NCBI RefSeq assembly: GCF_040706535.1
Contig: NZ_JAPDRJ010000002.1
Coordinates: 279,161-343,160 of the forward strand
Direction: 5' to 3'
Origin: Lentisalinibacter orientalis
GTDB lineage: Bacteria; Pseudomonadota; Gammaproteobacteria; Steroidobacterales; Woeseiaceae
Length of the DNA stretch: 64,000 nt
Made by a program: the position numbers and the translations under genes. Below the pieces are notes generated by a model that saw only the letters and a list, made by a program, of their open reading frames with translations, did no database searches and was not told where the DNA came from. Shown here piece by piece: positions 28,001 to 35,617 of the stretch; the first letter of the stretch is position 1, and each line of letters opens with the position of its first letter.

Positions 28001-28709
28001 CAGGCACAGCATCTGGCTCGTCGGCGGCGACGGCTGGGCCTACGACATCGGCTACGGCGGCCTCGACCACGTGCTCTCGCTGGAGCGCGACGTGAACGTG
28101 CTGGTGCTCGACACCGAGGTCTACTCCAACACCGGCGGCCAGGCGTCGAAATCCACGCCGACGGCCGCGGTGGCGAAGTTCGCCGCCGGCGGCAAGAGCG
28201 TGGCGAAGAAGGACCTGGCGCTGCAGGCCATCGCCTACGGCCACGTCTACGTTGCCCGCGTCGCCCTCGGCGCCAACCCGCAGCAGACGCTGCTCGCCTT
28301 CCGCGAGGCGGAACGCTATCCGGGGCCCTCCCTGATACTCGCCTACAGCCACTGCATCGCCCACGGTATCAACATGGAGCACGGCCTCAGGCAGCAGAAG
28401 CTCGCGGTCAGCTGCGGGCACTGGCCGCTGATGCGCTACAACCCGCTACTGGCCGAGCAGGGCCAGGAGCCCTTCCTGCTGGACTCGCCCAGGCCGACGA
28501 AGCGCTTCCGCGACTACGCCAGCCGGGAGATGCGCTACCGGGTGCTGGAGGCCAGCGACCCGGACCGCGCCGAGTGGCTGATGACCCGGGCGCAGGAACA
28601 CATCGACCGGCACTGGCGCATCTACGAGGAGATGGCCGGCCGCGGCACCGAGGCCAACCCGTATCGCCACCTCGCCGCCGGCGACAGCCCCGGAGGGAAA
28701 CCGGCATGA
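25089..28709 (+). CDS. nifJ: pyruvate:ferredoxin (flavodoxin) oxidoreductase, single-chain
   Basis: A 1206-residue homodimeric-type PFOR that converts pyruvate and CoA to acetyl-CoA, CO2 and reduced ferredoxin. The domain order is complete: domain I with YPITPSSPMGELADQW (about 34-49), domain II, gamma domain, ferredoxin domain with CIQCGQCGVVCP (near 700) and CTGCALCVDACP (near 756), and the TPP domain with CAGCGE (near 830), GDGWAYDIGYGG (near 978) and SNTGGQ (near 1013). The start is TTG 25089, favoured by GGAG seven nt upstream and by the homologous N-terminus. It overlaps the flavoprotein gene by 11 nt and the DHODH-like gene by 4 nt. Confidence 0.95.
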   Translation: MSAENGQQAVTTLDGNEACARIAYRLSEICVIYPITPSSPMGELADQWSNAGLQNIWGDVPSVVEMQSEAGAAGAVHGVLQTGALATTFTASQGLLLMIPNMYKIAGELTPTVFHVAARSVAGQALSIFGDHQDVMATRPTGFAQLASASVQEAQDLALIAHAATLETRVPFLHFFDGFRTSHEMNTLALLPDAVLSAMVPEELVMAHRGRALDPDAPVLRGTAQNPDVYFQAREAANPWYAAVPAAVAGAMERFAALTGRHYRLFDYTGDPEAERVIVLMGSGAGTAAETVEHLNARGEKVGLLQVRLFRPFDAAAMRSALPPTVRRIAVLDRTKEPGSLAEPLCLDVTAALSNGCVGAHPGAGNGPLVIGGRYGLSSKEFTPAMVRAVFDNLAADEPKRGFTVGINDDVSGTSLPVPADFRLERGETFQAVFHGLGADGTVSANKNTIKIIGSRPGTYAQGYFVYDSKKAGSRTVSHLRFGPHPIRSTCLIEEADFVACHQFDFLRTGDVLALARRRARVLLNAPGPADGIWAQLPRSVQREILDKDLDVWAIDAYRVAREAGLGRRINTIMQTCFFQLMGIMPAEEAIAQIKEAIGRSYRRKGPDVVEQNYAAVDRAIANLAPVPPGDVTATSDRRPPVPEDAPEFVRRVTGPLLAGRGDALPVSALPADGTWPTGTAAWEKRNIADFVPEWDPEICIQCGQCGVVCPHGVIRAKFFDDEGLADAPDGFPSAPVSARGFPDTRYTLQVYAEDCTGCALCVDACPARNIERPAERAINMRPKPADLEPVRAHLAWFERLPDVDRGHVDFSNIRGVQYLPPLFEFSGACAGCGETPYLKLLSQLFGDRAVIANATGCSSIYGGNLPTTPWAKNHEGRGPAWSNSLFEDNAEFGLGFRLSADQHRRHAELLLRKLAPRLEPDLVDGLLDAVQDEESEIREQRHRVAALREALGRMDDPRATRLASLARHLVRHSIWLVGGDGWAYDIGYGGLDHVLSLERDVNVLVLDTEVYSNTGGQASKSTPTAAVAKFAAGGKSVAKKDLALQAIAYGHVYVARVALGANPQQTLLAFREAERYPGPSLILAYSHCIAHGINMEHGLRQQKLAVSCGHWPLMRYNPLLAEQGQEPFLLDSPRPTKRFRDYASREMRYRVLEASDPDRAEWLMTRAQEHIDRHWRIYEEMAGRGTEANPYRHLAAGDSPGGKPA

Positions 28710-29707
28710 AACTCAGAACGACCTATCTCGGCCTCGAACTCGAACACCCCGTCGTCGCGTCGGCCTCGCCGCTGTCGCAGACACTCGACGGCGTCCGTCG
28801 TCTCGAGGACGCCGGCGCCGCCGCGGTCGTCATCCACTCCCTGTTCGAGGAGCAGATCCGCCACGAGGCGGCGGCCCAGGCCCATCTGATGGATGCCGGC
28901 AGCGAGAGCTTCGGCGAGGCGCTCAGCTATTTCCCCGACCTGGGCGGCGCCGAGATCGGGCCGCAGCAGTACCTCGAGCACATCCGCCGCTGCCGCGAGG
29001 CCACCGGCATCCCGATCATCGCCAGCCTGAACGGCGCGAGCCCCGAGGGCTGGACCGACTACGCGCGGCTCATCGAGGACGCCGGCGCGCATGCGCTGGA
29101 ACTGAATCTCTACTATCTGCCGGCCGATCCGGCGGAATGCGGGGCCGACGTGGAGCGCCGCTATCTGCAGACGGTGCACCTGGTGCGCGAGGCGGTCTCG
29201 ATCCCGCTGGCGGTGAAGGTGGGCCCCTGGTTCAGCTCGTTCGGACACATGGCGCTGCAGCTGGAATCCGCCGGCGCGGACGGCCTGGTGCTGTTCAACC
29301 GCTTCTATCAGCCGGACTTCGACATCGAGAAGCTGGAGGTGGAGCCCACGCTGGAGCTGAGCCGCTCCGGCGAGATCCGCCAGGGCCTGTTCTGGCTGGC
29401 CCTGCTGCACGGCCGGCTGCAGGGATCGCTTGCCGCCACCAGCGGGGTGACCAGCGCGGCCGAGGTGGCGAAGTACCTGCTCGCCGGCGCTCACGTGGTC
29501 ATGACCGCCTCGGCACTGCTGCGCCTCGGCCCGCCCTATCTCGCCAGTCTCCGCGACGGCCTGGCGGACTGGATGGAGGCCCGGGGGTACGAGGACGTGG
29601 AGCAGGTGCGCGGCGCCATGAGCCACGGGCGCGTGGCCGAACCGGCCGCCTTCGAGCGGGCCAACTACCTGCGGGTGCTGGACAGCTACCAGAACCGCTG
29701 GGGCTGA
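28706..29707 (+). CDS. dihydroorotate dehydrogenase-like FMN protein
   Basis: A 333-residue TIM-barrel flavoprotein of the class 1 DHODH-like group. It starts MKLRTTYLGLELEHPVVASA and shows SLNGASPEGW, LELNLYYLP, PLAVKVGPWFSS and a phosphate-binding end (AATSGVTSAAEVAKYLLAGAHVV, in split view). The usual DHODH catalytic Cys/Ser context is not obvious, so another substrate is possible. It is coupled to PFOR (ATGA at 28706). This DHODH-like partner and the upstream flavoprotein resemble PreA/PreT-style pairs around a PFOR; the common substrate is unknown. Confidence 0.88.
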   Translation: MKLRTTYLGLELEHPVVASASPLSQTLDGVRRLEDAGAAAVVIHSLFEEQIRHEAAAQAHLMDAGSESFGEALSYFPDLGGAEIGPQQYLEHIRRCREATGIPIIASLNGASPEGWTDYARLIEDAGAHALELNLYYLPADPAECGADVERRYLQTVHLVREAVSIPLAVKVGPWFSSFGHMALQLESAGADGLVLFNRFYQPDFDIEKLEVEPTLELSRSGEIRQGLFWLALLHGRLQGSLAATSGVTSAAEVAKYLLAGAHVVMTASALLRLGPPYLASLRDGLADWMEARGYEDVEQVRGAMSHGRVAEPAAFERANYLRVLDSYQNRWG

Positions 29708-29816
29708 GCCGCCGGCCCGGTCATCGGGCTGCAACATCGGCCGGGCAGTCTTGATGACGGCGCGGGCTGCGGTATCCTCCTGCGCTTGCCGATGGCTGAC
29801 AGAAGGACTCCGGACC

Positions 29817-31445
29817 GTGAGACTCGCCACCCTCCTCGCCGCCGCACTGATCGCGCTTGTTGCCGGTTGCGCCACGAGCCCCGACCGACCCTCCGATGCC
29901 GGGCAGGACGCCGGCGCGCAACCGCCGCAGCTGGTGATCCTCGTGGTGCTGGACCAGTTCGGCGACTGGGTGCTGGCCGAGCACCTGCCGCTGCTGCCGC
30001 CGGACAGCCTGCTGCGGCGCGCCTGGGCCGAGGGAGCCCGCCACTCGGTGGACCTGCGCTACGCCAACACGGCCACCGCGGCCGGGCATGCCACCCTGGT
30101 CACGGGAGTCGCCCCGGCGGTGCACGGCGCCTTCGCCAATGCGGTACACCACCCCGTCCGGGGCCGCCTGCCCATCGTCGACGACGGCGTGCATCGGGTG
30201 ATCGGCAACCCGGAGAGCCACGCCAGCCCGGCGGCGCTCAGGGTCGACACCGCCGGCGACCGGCTGCACGAGGCTACCGGCGGGGAAGCCGTGATCGTCG
30301 GCGTCTCCATGAAGGCGCGGGCCGCCATCCTCGCCACCGGCCGCTCTGCCGATCTCGCCGTCTTCTACGACGACGACATCCCGGCGATGACCACGTCCGC
30401 CTGGTACCGGCCGGACGGCAGCCTCCCGGACTGGCTCGCGGCGTTCAACGCCGACCAGCCCGTGGAGCGTACCTTCACCACCTGGCAGCGGCAGGCCGAC
30501 AGCCCCTGCGCGCAGGACGACGCGCCCGGCGAGGGGCCGTTCGTCGGCTGGAACAACGTATTTCCCTACGACCCCGCCGATTCACAGAAACCCGACAAGG
30601 CCTTCGGTTACTCCGCGGCCTCCACCCCCTGGTTCTTCGCGGCGGCGCGGGCTGCGATCGGGGCCGAGGGGATGGGCGAGGACGACGTCCCGGACCTGCT
30701 CGTGCTGGGCGTCTCCGGCACCGACCGCATCGGCCACGTGTGGGGCGCCACCTCCTGCGAGTACGTGGACAACCTGCTGCGCACGGACAGGGAACTCACC
30801 GCGCTGGCCCGCTCCCTGCCCGAGGAGATGCGGGTGACCTTCGTCATCACGGCCGACCACGGCGTCGCGCGGCTGCCGGAGCAGACCGGCGAACCCGGCG
30901 GGCGTCTACCCAGCGAGACGATCATCGCCACCGCCCGTGAGGCCGCCCGGGCGGCGCTGGGCGAGGGCGACTGGATCGCCGGTTACCAGTCTTCCAGCCT
31001 CTATTTCACCGCCGCCGGCGACGCCCGTGGCGCCGAGCTCTCCGCGGCCGTGGCCGCAGCGCTCGCGGATCTGCCGGGCATCGAGCGGGTCTATGCATTC
31101 CGCGACCGCGCGGCACTGGCGACAAGCGAGAGCACGGTCGACCGGCTGGCCGCGGCCTCCATGCCCGAAGGCGTGGACGCCGACCTGCTGGTGGTACCCG
31201 CCACCGGCTGGTTCAATGCGGTCTACGACGTCCCCGGCGGCGGCGCCAACCACGGCACGCCCTGGGACTACGACCGCCGGGTGCCCGTGCTGATGTGGGG
31301 CCACGGCATCGAGCGGGTAGCCGGCGACGAGGTGGCGGACGCCCGCCGGGTGGCGGCCACGCTCACCGCCATTCTCGGCGTTCCCGCCCCGGAGGGCGCG
31401 GCACAGCCACCGCTGGCCGGCGTCAGGGACGGCGCCGCCAGATAA
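29817..31445 (+). CDS. alkaline phosphatase family lipoprotein (PafA/NPP-like)
   Basis: A 542-residue exported metallo-phosphatase or phosphodiesterase of the alkaline phosphatase superfamily. GTG 29817 is the start because AAGGA lies nine nt upstream and the resulting N-terminus is a lipoprotein signal with lipobox LVAGC. The first metal Asp lies in LVVLDQFGDW (near 45). The Thr nucleophile and context NTATAAGHATLVTG (near 83-96) match PafA-like enzymes, and later ligands appear in SGTDRIGHVWG, TADHGVARLP and ANHGTPWDYD. Monocistronic, followed by a hairpin. Confidence 0.9.
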   Translation: MRLATLLAAALIALVAGCATSPDRPSDAGQDAGAQPPQLVILVVLDQFGDWVLAEHLPLLPPDSLLRRAWAEGARHSVDLRYANTATAAGHATLVTGVAPAVHGAFANAVHHPVRGRLPIVDDGVHRVIGNPESHASPAALRVDTAGDRLHEATGGEAVIVGVSMKARAAILATGRSADLAVFYDDDIPAMTTSAWYRPDGSLPDWLAAFNADQPVERTFTTWQRQADSPCAQDDAPGEGPFVGWNNVFPYDPADSQKPDKAFGYSAASTPWFFAAARAAIGAEGMGEDDVPDLLVLGVSGTDRIGHVWGATSCEYVDNLLRTDRELTALARSLPEEMRVTFVITADHGVARLPEQTGEPGGRLPSETIIATAREAARAALGEGDWIAGYQSSSLYFTAAGDARGAELSAAVAAALADLPGIERVYAFRDRAALATSESTVDRLAAASMPEGVDADLLVVPATGWFNAVYDVPGGGANHGTPWDYDRRVPVLMWGHGIERVAGDEVADARRVAATLTAILGVPAPEGAAQPPLAGVRDGAAR

Positions 31446-31449
31446 AGGA

Positions 31450-31471
31450 AGGGGCGGCCGCAGCCGCCCCT
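31450..31471. terminator. GC-rich hairpin between converging genes
   Basis: A 9-bp stem with a 4-nt loop (GGGGCGGC / GCCGCCCC plus an A-T pair) sits between the phosphatase and hsp20 stops. On the minus strand it is followed by TTCCTTTAT, so it fits best as the hsp20 terminator. It may also serve the plus-strand gene. Confidence 0.7.
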
Positions 31472-31495
31472 CCCGCCTCGTTCCGAATCCGGAGA

Positions 31496-32005
31496 TCAGG
31501 CGACCTTGACGGTGTGGGGCTTAGTGGCCTTCACCTTCGGCAGGGTGATCTCGAGGATGCCCTTCTTCAGATCGGCCTTCGCCTTGTCGCCCTCCACTTC
31601 TACCGGCAGGTAGATGGTACGGGCGATCCGGCCGTAGGCCATCTCGTTGCGGAAGTAGGCTTCCTCTTTCTCCTCTTCCTTGTACTCGCGCCTGGCCTCG
31701 ATCGTCAGGCGATCGCCGTTGATCGTGATGTCGAGGTCGTCTTTCTCCACGCCGGGCAGTTCGGCGCGGACCCGCAGGGTCTCGCCCTTGTCGACGACGT
31801 CCACTCTCGGGAAACCCTCGAAGGCCGTCTCCAACTCGCTCCAGAACGGCCGTCTCCAGGCATGGGGCTCCATGAACCCTTCCATCCAGCGGCGGGGGAA
31901 CAGGTTCTCGAAGAACTCGTCCATGCCGTGGGTGAACGGCCGGACTGCCCGTGCAGTGCCCTGCTCGGTGTCTTTGCGCGGTTTGATATCACGTACGTTG
32001 GCCAT
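31496..32005 (-). CDS. Hsp20/alpha-crystallin small heat-shock protein
   Basis: A 169-residue ATP-independent chaperone. The alpha-crystallin domain covers about 65-160 and shows VDVVDKGETLRVRAELPGVEKDDLDI and GILEITLPK, with the I-x-I-like tail HTVKVA. The N-terminal arm is rich in aromatic residues (FFENLFPRRWMEGFMEP). The ribosome site is very strong (AGGAGGTGA just before ATG 32005). A CCCATAT stretch about 55 nt upstream resembles a sigma-32 -10, but no CTTGAA partner is seen, so heat control is only suggested. Confidence 0.95.
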   Translation of the reverse strand: MANVRDIKPRKDTEQGTARAVRPFTHGMDEFFENLFPRRWMEGFMEPHAWRRPFWSELETAFEGFPRVDVVDKGETLRVRAELPGVEKDDLDITINGDRLTIEARREYKEEEKEEAYFRNEMAYGRIARTIYLPVEVEGDKAKADLKKGILEITLPKVKATKPHTVKVA

Positions 32006-32182
32006 TGTTCACCTCCTGTATTCGTTGTTGCCGGGCGTTCCTGCCCGGTCATCCATGAATATGGGACGGTGCCGACGGCGACCAAATCCGTGAGTTTCCG
32101 GATTGTCGACCGGACCGCTAAGGACTAGATTGGAACAGCTGTCGGCCTGTAAATGGGCAGACCGGACCCGCAGACCGAACGG

Positions 32183-32668
32183 TCAGCCGGAGTTTCTGCT
32201 GACCTTGCCGCGCAACAGGTCGCGCCGGCTGACGGCGTGGCCGGGCGCCGCCTTCTCGCTGCCGGGTTTCGCCAGCAGACTCTCCAGCACCTGCTCGGCG
32301 ATGTTCTTCGCCGCCTCGTGATCGGGCACGCCGATGACGTTGGTGAACACGGGGGCCGCCAGGAAGACTTCGTCCTCCCCCGTCTCCTCATCTTCCGGCC
32401 GGTTGGCCGTGAAGCGGATGGTCTCGGCGGGCAGATGCCAGTCGCTCTGGTCGCCCTGGTCCACGCCCGACCAGTCGTCCTCCTCGCCGGGCAGCAGGAT
32501 CAGGTTGATGAACCAGGGGGTGATGAGGATGCCCAGGCGATGGCCTTCCCAGTCCCGGAAGCCTACCGCCTCCGTGGACAGCCGCTCGTTGTAGAACGGC
32601 AGATCGCGCATGCGCGGCTCCGCCTCGCGGAAACGATCGATCAGCCGCTCGAGCGCCGGATCAGTCAC
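32183..32668 (-). CDS. hupJ: [NiFe] hydrogenase assembly chaperone HupJ/HybE
   Basis: A 161-residue chaperone of the HybE/HupJ family, which escorts Tat-exported hydrogenase subunits during maturation. The family pattern FYNERLSTEAVGFRDWEGHRLGILITPWFINLILLP is seen across residues 25-60. The last 15 residues contain SRRDLLRGK, which looks like a Tat twin-arginine motif at the wrong end of the protein. Last gene of the hup operon, 12 nt after hupI. Confidence 0.92.
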   Translation of the reverse strand: MTDPALERLIDRFREAEPRMRDLPFYNERLSTEAVGFRDWEGHRLGILITPWFINLILLPGEEDDWSGVDQGDQSDWHLPAETIRFTANRPEDEETGEDEVFLAAPVFTNVIGVPDHEAAKNIAEQVLESLLAKPGSEKAAPGHAVSRRDLLRGKVSRNSG

Positions 32669-32680
32669 GGCCGACCCGCC

Positions 32681-32878
32681 TCACTCGCTCACGGGCAGAA
32701 ACTTGTCCCGCTCCGTCTCGCACTGGGGACAGCACCAATGGTCTGGCAGCGCGGTGAAGGGCGTGCCGGGCGGGATCTGTTCCACGTCGTCGCCCTCCGC
32801 GGGATCGTAGATGTACCAGCAGATACGACACTCCATGCGGGTGTCGGCGCCGATGCGGCCTTCCATCGCCTCTCCCAT
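32681..32878 (-). CDS. hupI: rubredoxin HupI
   Basis: A 65-residue hydrogenase-type rubredoxin. Four Fe ligands are in CRIC (about 17-20) and CPQC (about 50-53), with the typical core YDPAEGDDVEQIPPGTPFTALPDHW. An additional Cys immediately before the second pair (WCCPQC) is unusual. In other organisms HupI protects or assembles the small-subunit Fe-S clusters under oxygen. It sits between hupH and hupJ. Confidence 0.93.
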   Translation of the reverse strand: MGEAMEGRIGADTRMECRICWYIYDPAEGDDVEQIPPGTPFTALPDHWCCPQCETERDKFLPVSE

Positions 32879-32905
32879 GTCTCTCCCTGCGGCAGTCTGC
32901 CGCGC

Positions 32906-33772
32906 TCAGTCGTCGGTCCAGTAGGCCTCGAGCAGCTGCGCCAGGCGCTTGCTCGAGTCGCGGATATCTTCCGGCGCCGCCGCAACCACGTGGGGCAGGT
33001 CGGTGATCTCGAGCGAGTTCAGGATCATCTTGGCCATCGAGTTGAAATAGCGCACCCACCAGACGTCGCGTACCCGCGTTGCCGAGATGATGCAGTGGCC
33101 GTAGCCGCGGGACAGGATGTCCACGGGCCCCTTGCCGAGGGTCTCGTCCAGGAACACGAGATCCTCGTCCGACATGGGCAGCAGCGAGAGGTTGATGACG
33201 TGGGTCTCGTCGCCGGGCGTGCGGCTGGCGACCCGGTCGGCGATCTCCGTGAGGATTGCCGGGGCGTTCAGCGCGCCCGGCGGCGCCTCCCCGCCGGCGA
33301 TGTCCTCGGGCGCCCTGTCGCGGCCGAGTTCGCCCAGGCGAGCGAGGAAAGGCGCCTCGGCCACTTCCAGCAGGTCGTGGGTGACCTTGCCTTCCTCGTT
33401 CAGATAGAAAGTGCGCCAGACGCCGGCCAGCACCGACTCCTGGGTCTGGGACAGGAAATCGCCGGTGAATTTCACCGCGACCTCACCCTCGCCGAGAACC
33501 TGGTTGACCAGTTCACGGTTCTCGGGGTCCAGGGCGGAGATGTCGGCCAGAGCCGCCTTGCCCGGCTCCCAGTCGTCCAGCGTGCGCTGCAGCCAGTCCA
33601 TCGTCGCGCGCGCGCCGGTGAGGTTCTCCACCGACTCGGGGTCGGGTATGGAGGGCGGCTCGTACATGGCCATGCCGCGGGGCAGGTCGATGTACTGGAG
33701 CTCGGCACCGTCGCTCTCGGTCGGCTGGCTGCCGGGGCCGATCGCCACGACAGGTATGTCTCTGATATTCAT
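32906..33772 (-). CDS. hupH: hydrogenase expression/formation protein HupH (HyaF)
   Basis: A 288-residue HupH/HyaF protein, needed for maturation of the hydrogenase small subunit. It begins MNIRDIPVVAIGPGSQP and has the family C-terminus with VDILSRGYGHCIISATRVRDVWWVRYFN (split here for length). No signal peptide; cytoplasmic. It lies 31 nt after hupG and 27 nt before hupI. Confidence 0.93.
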   Translation of the reverse strand: MNIRDIPVVAIGPGSQPTESDGAELQYIDLPRGMAMYEPPSIPDPESVENLTGARATMDWLQRTLDDWEPGKAALADISALDPENRELVNQVLGEGEVAVKFTGDFLSQTQESVLAGVWRTFYLNEEGKVTHDLLEVAEAPFLARLGELGRDRAPEDIAGGEAPPGALNAPAILTEIADRVASRTPGDETHVINLSLLPMSDEDLVFLDETLGKGPVDILSRGYGHCIISATRVRDVWWVRYFNSMAKMILNSLEITDLPHVVAAAPEDIRDSSKRLAQLLEAYWTDD

Positions 33773-33803
33773 CTGTAATTCCCCCAGTCGATCTGCGTGC
33801 GGT

Positions 33804-34226
33804 TCAGGCCGTCACGACCGGGATCTTGAATCCCGGCGGACGCCGCGGCTCGGAGCGCAGTATCTCGTTGATCTCGTCGAGATACTCCTGCCAGTTGCGG
33901 ATGCGCGAGATGGTGCCGAGCCAGCCGCCCTCACGGACGAAGACCAGCGAAGGCCACTCGCGGAAACCGTATTTCCGCTGCAGCTCCTTCTCCGCCTCCT
34001 TCTCCACGACGGCCGGCCGCAGCCTGCCGTCGTAGGCCGAGACGATCTCCGGCAGCACCACGGCCACGTCGACGGTCTCGCCGAACTTCTTCGGCTCGCC
34101 CGCGAAGAACAGGACGCTCACGGCAGGATCGGCCACGAACGCGTCGTGGTCCTCGAGGCCGACGGTCGGGTAGCCGAACTCGTCGATCAACCGCTGGATC
34201 AGCGGATGGTTCAGGGTCTCTCCCAC
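33804..34226 (-). CDS. hupG: thioredoxin-fold hydrogenase accessory protein HupG (HyaE)
   Basis: A 140-residue HyaE/HupG family protein with a thioredoxin fold that lacks the redox CxxC: the active-site loop reads FFAGEPKKFGET. Such proteins bind the Tat signal of the small subunit as chaperones. The end of the fold is seen in YGFREWPSLVFVREGGWLGT. Separated from hupD by three nt. Confidence 0.92.
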   Translation of the reverse strand: MGETLNHPLIQRLIDEFGYPTVGLEDHDAFVADPAVSVLFFAGEPKKFGETVDVAVVLPEIVSAYDGRLRPAVVEKEAEKELQRKYGFREWPSLVFVREGGWLGTISRIRNWQEYLDEINEILRSEPRRPPGFKIPVVTA

Positions 34227-34229
34227 TGA

Positions 34230-34856
34230 CTATCTCCAGGTTTCTTTGGTGTCCGGCCTCCCGGCCTCGTACTCATCCATATTGATGGCGTCGGGCCCGG
34301 TCAGTTCCGTATTCTCCAGGGGCGTGTCGCGTTTCCGGTACTCGATGCCCCAGTCGCGAAGGACGGCGAGGCCGGCCTCCACTGCCTCCGGCAGGCGGGC
34401 CTTCACCGATTCGCGCAGGCTGCCGCCGTAGTCGTTCAGCAGTTCCGGCTGCACGCCCACCAGTGCGAGCTTGTCCGGTGCCTGGCCGAACATCTCGGCG
34501 GACATCAGCACCTCCTGGAAGCCGGTCTGGTGCATGCTCATCTTCTTGACGCCCATGAACCTGGGCACGTCGTCGCCGACGATGACCTTCATCTCGGCGG
34601 GCTCCAGACCGAAGTCGATGGCGTCGAAGATCAGCAGGTTCTTCGCCGAACGCACGTAGGGCAGCAGCATGAGACCGAGCGTCCCGCCGTCCATCACGCG
34701 GACTTCCGGCGGGAACAAGTACTCCGCGTTCAGCTGCTCGGCGGCCCGTACCCCGAAACCCTCATCTGCCCAGAGCGGATTCCCGATTCCGAGGATGAGG
34801 GTTTCGAAGCCGACGGGGTCTCCCTCGGGCCGGCTTGGAACGATGCCTTCCGTCAC
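34230..34856 (-). CDS. hupD: hydrogenase maturation endopeptidase HupD (HyaD)
   Basis: A 208-residue nickel-dependent protease that removes the C-terminal extension of HupL after metal insertion. The three nickel-binding residues are present: Glu32 in GNPLWADEGFG, Asp78 in LIFDAIDFG and His109 in MSMHQTGF. Its start overlaps the hupC stop by 4 nt, so the two are coupled. Confidence 0.94.
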   Translation of the reverse strand: MTEGIVPSRPEGDPVGFETLILGIGNPLWADEGFGVRAAEQLNAEYLFPPEVRVMDGGTLGLMLLPYVRSAKNLLIFDAIDFGLEPAEMKVIVGDDVPRFMGVKKMSMHQTGFQEVLMSAEMFGQAPDKLALVGVQPELLNDYGGSLRESVKARLPEAVEAGLAVLRDWGIEYRKRDTPLENTELTGPDAINMDEYEAGRPDTKETWR

Positions 34857-35578
34857 CGCGGATCGTCGCCCGGGTAGTCGTCCTTGTAGTACCGCCAGCC
34901 GGACATGATCGTGCTCACACTCGACTGCCGGCCCATGACGTCAGCGCGGATCGCCATGTACGTATGGATGATCGCGAAGACGATGATCAGCCACATGCCG
35001 AAGTTGTGCCAGGTCTTCACGCCCATGGAGTTCGGGAAGAGCACGAATACCCAGCCGAACAGCACGTCCGCCCAGCTGCCGTCACCCAGACCCTCCGAGT
35101 ACAACGCGAAACCCGTGATCACCAGGAACAGACCCAGGATGAAGTTGAAGAACCACATCGCGCTCTGGGCCAGCGGGTTGTGCGCCTTCGTCTTGTAGGT
35201 CTTGCGGGTCAGGAAGCTGTAGTACTTGATCTCGTGGAACAGCTCCTTCCACCAGCTCCCTTTCCAGATGGGCAGGTAGAATAGTTCCCGGGAGTACTTG
35301 TTGCCGACGAAGCCCCAGTAGATCCGCACCAGCAAACCGATCGTGAACACGTAGCCCGCGATGAAGTGGATCATCCGGATGTTGCCCATCAGGAAGGATT
35401 CACTCGCCTCCCCGGGCACACTCGGTAGCGGGTTCCCGATCAGATAGCCGGTGACGCACAGCACCACGATGCTGATAGCGTGAACCCAGTGCCAGATGCG
35501 GACCGGCGCCTCGTAGATGTACTCGGGCTTCAGGTTCGCAGGACTGCGCCCACCCATCGCCTCTGTGCTCGTTGCCAT
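34853..35578 (-). CDS. hupC: Ni/Fe-hydrogenase b-type cytochrome subunit HupC (HyaC)
   Basis: A 241-residue di-haem cytochrome b that anchors the hydrogenase and passes electrons to quinone. It has four membrane helices with His ligands in RIWHWVHAISIV (two His), MIHFIAGYVF and KTWHNFGMWLI. It is preceded by AGGAG and lies 39 nt after hupL. Confidence 0.95.
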   Translation of the reverse strand: MATSTEAMGGRSPANLKPEYIYEAPVRIWHWVHAISIVVLCVTGYLIGNPLPSVPGEASESFLMGNIRMIHFIAGYVFTIGLLVRIYWGFVGNKYSRELFYLPIWKGSWWKELFHEIKYYSFLTRKTYKTKAHNPLAQSAMWFFNFILGLFLVITGFALYSEGLGDGSWADVLFGWVFVLFPNSMGVKTWHNFGMWLIIVFAIIHTYMAIRADVMGRQSSVSTIMSGWRYYKDDYPGDDPR

Positions 35579-35617
35579 GATCGTCTCCTAATCGATTCCT
35601 CGGTTGGCCAGAGCCCC

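Noticed and set aside
33804..34226. HupG as a broken thioredoxin because CxxC is missing
   Set aside because: HyaE/HupG proteins normally lack CxxC and act as Tat-signal chaperones, so this is typical.
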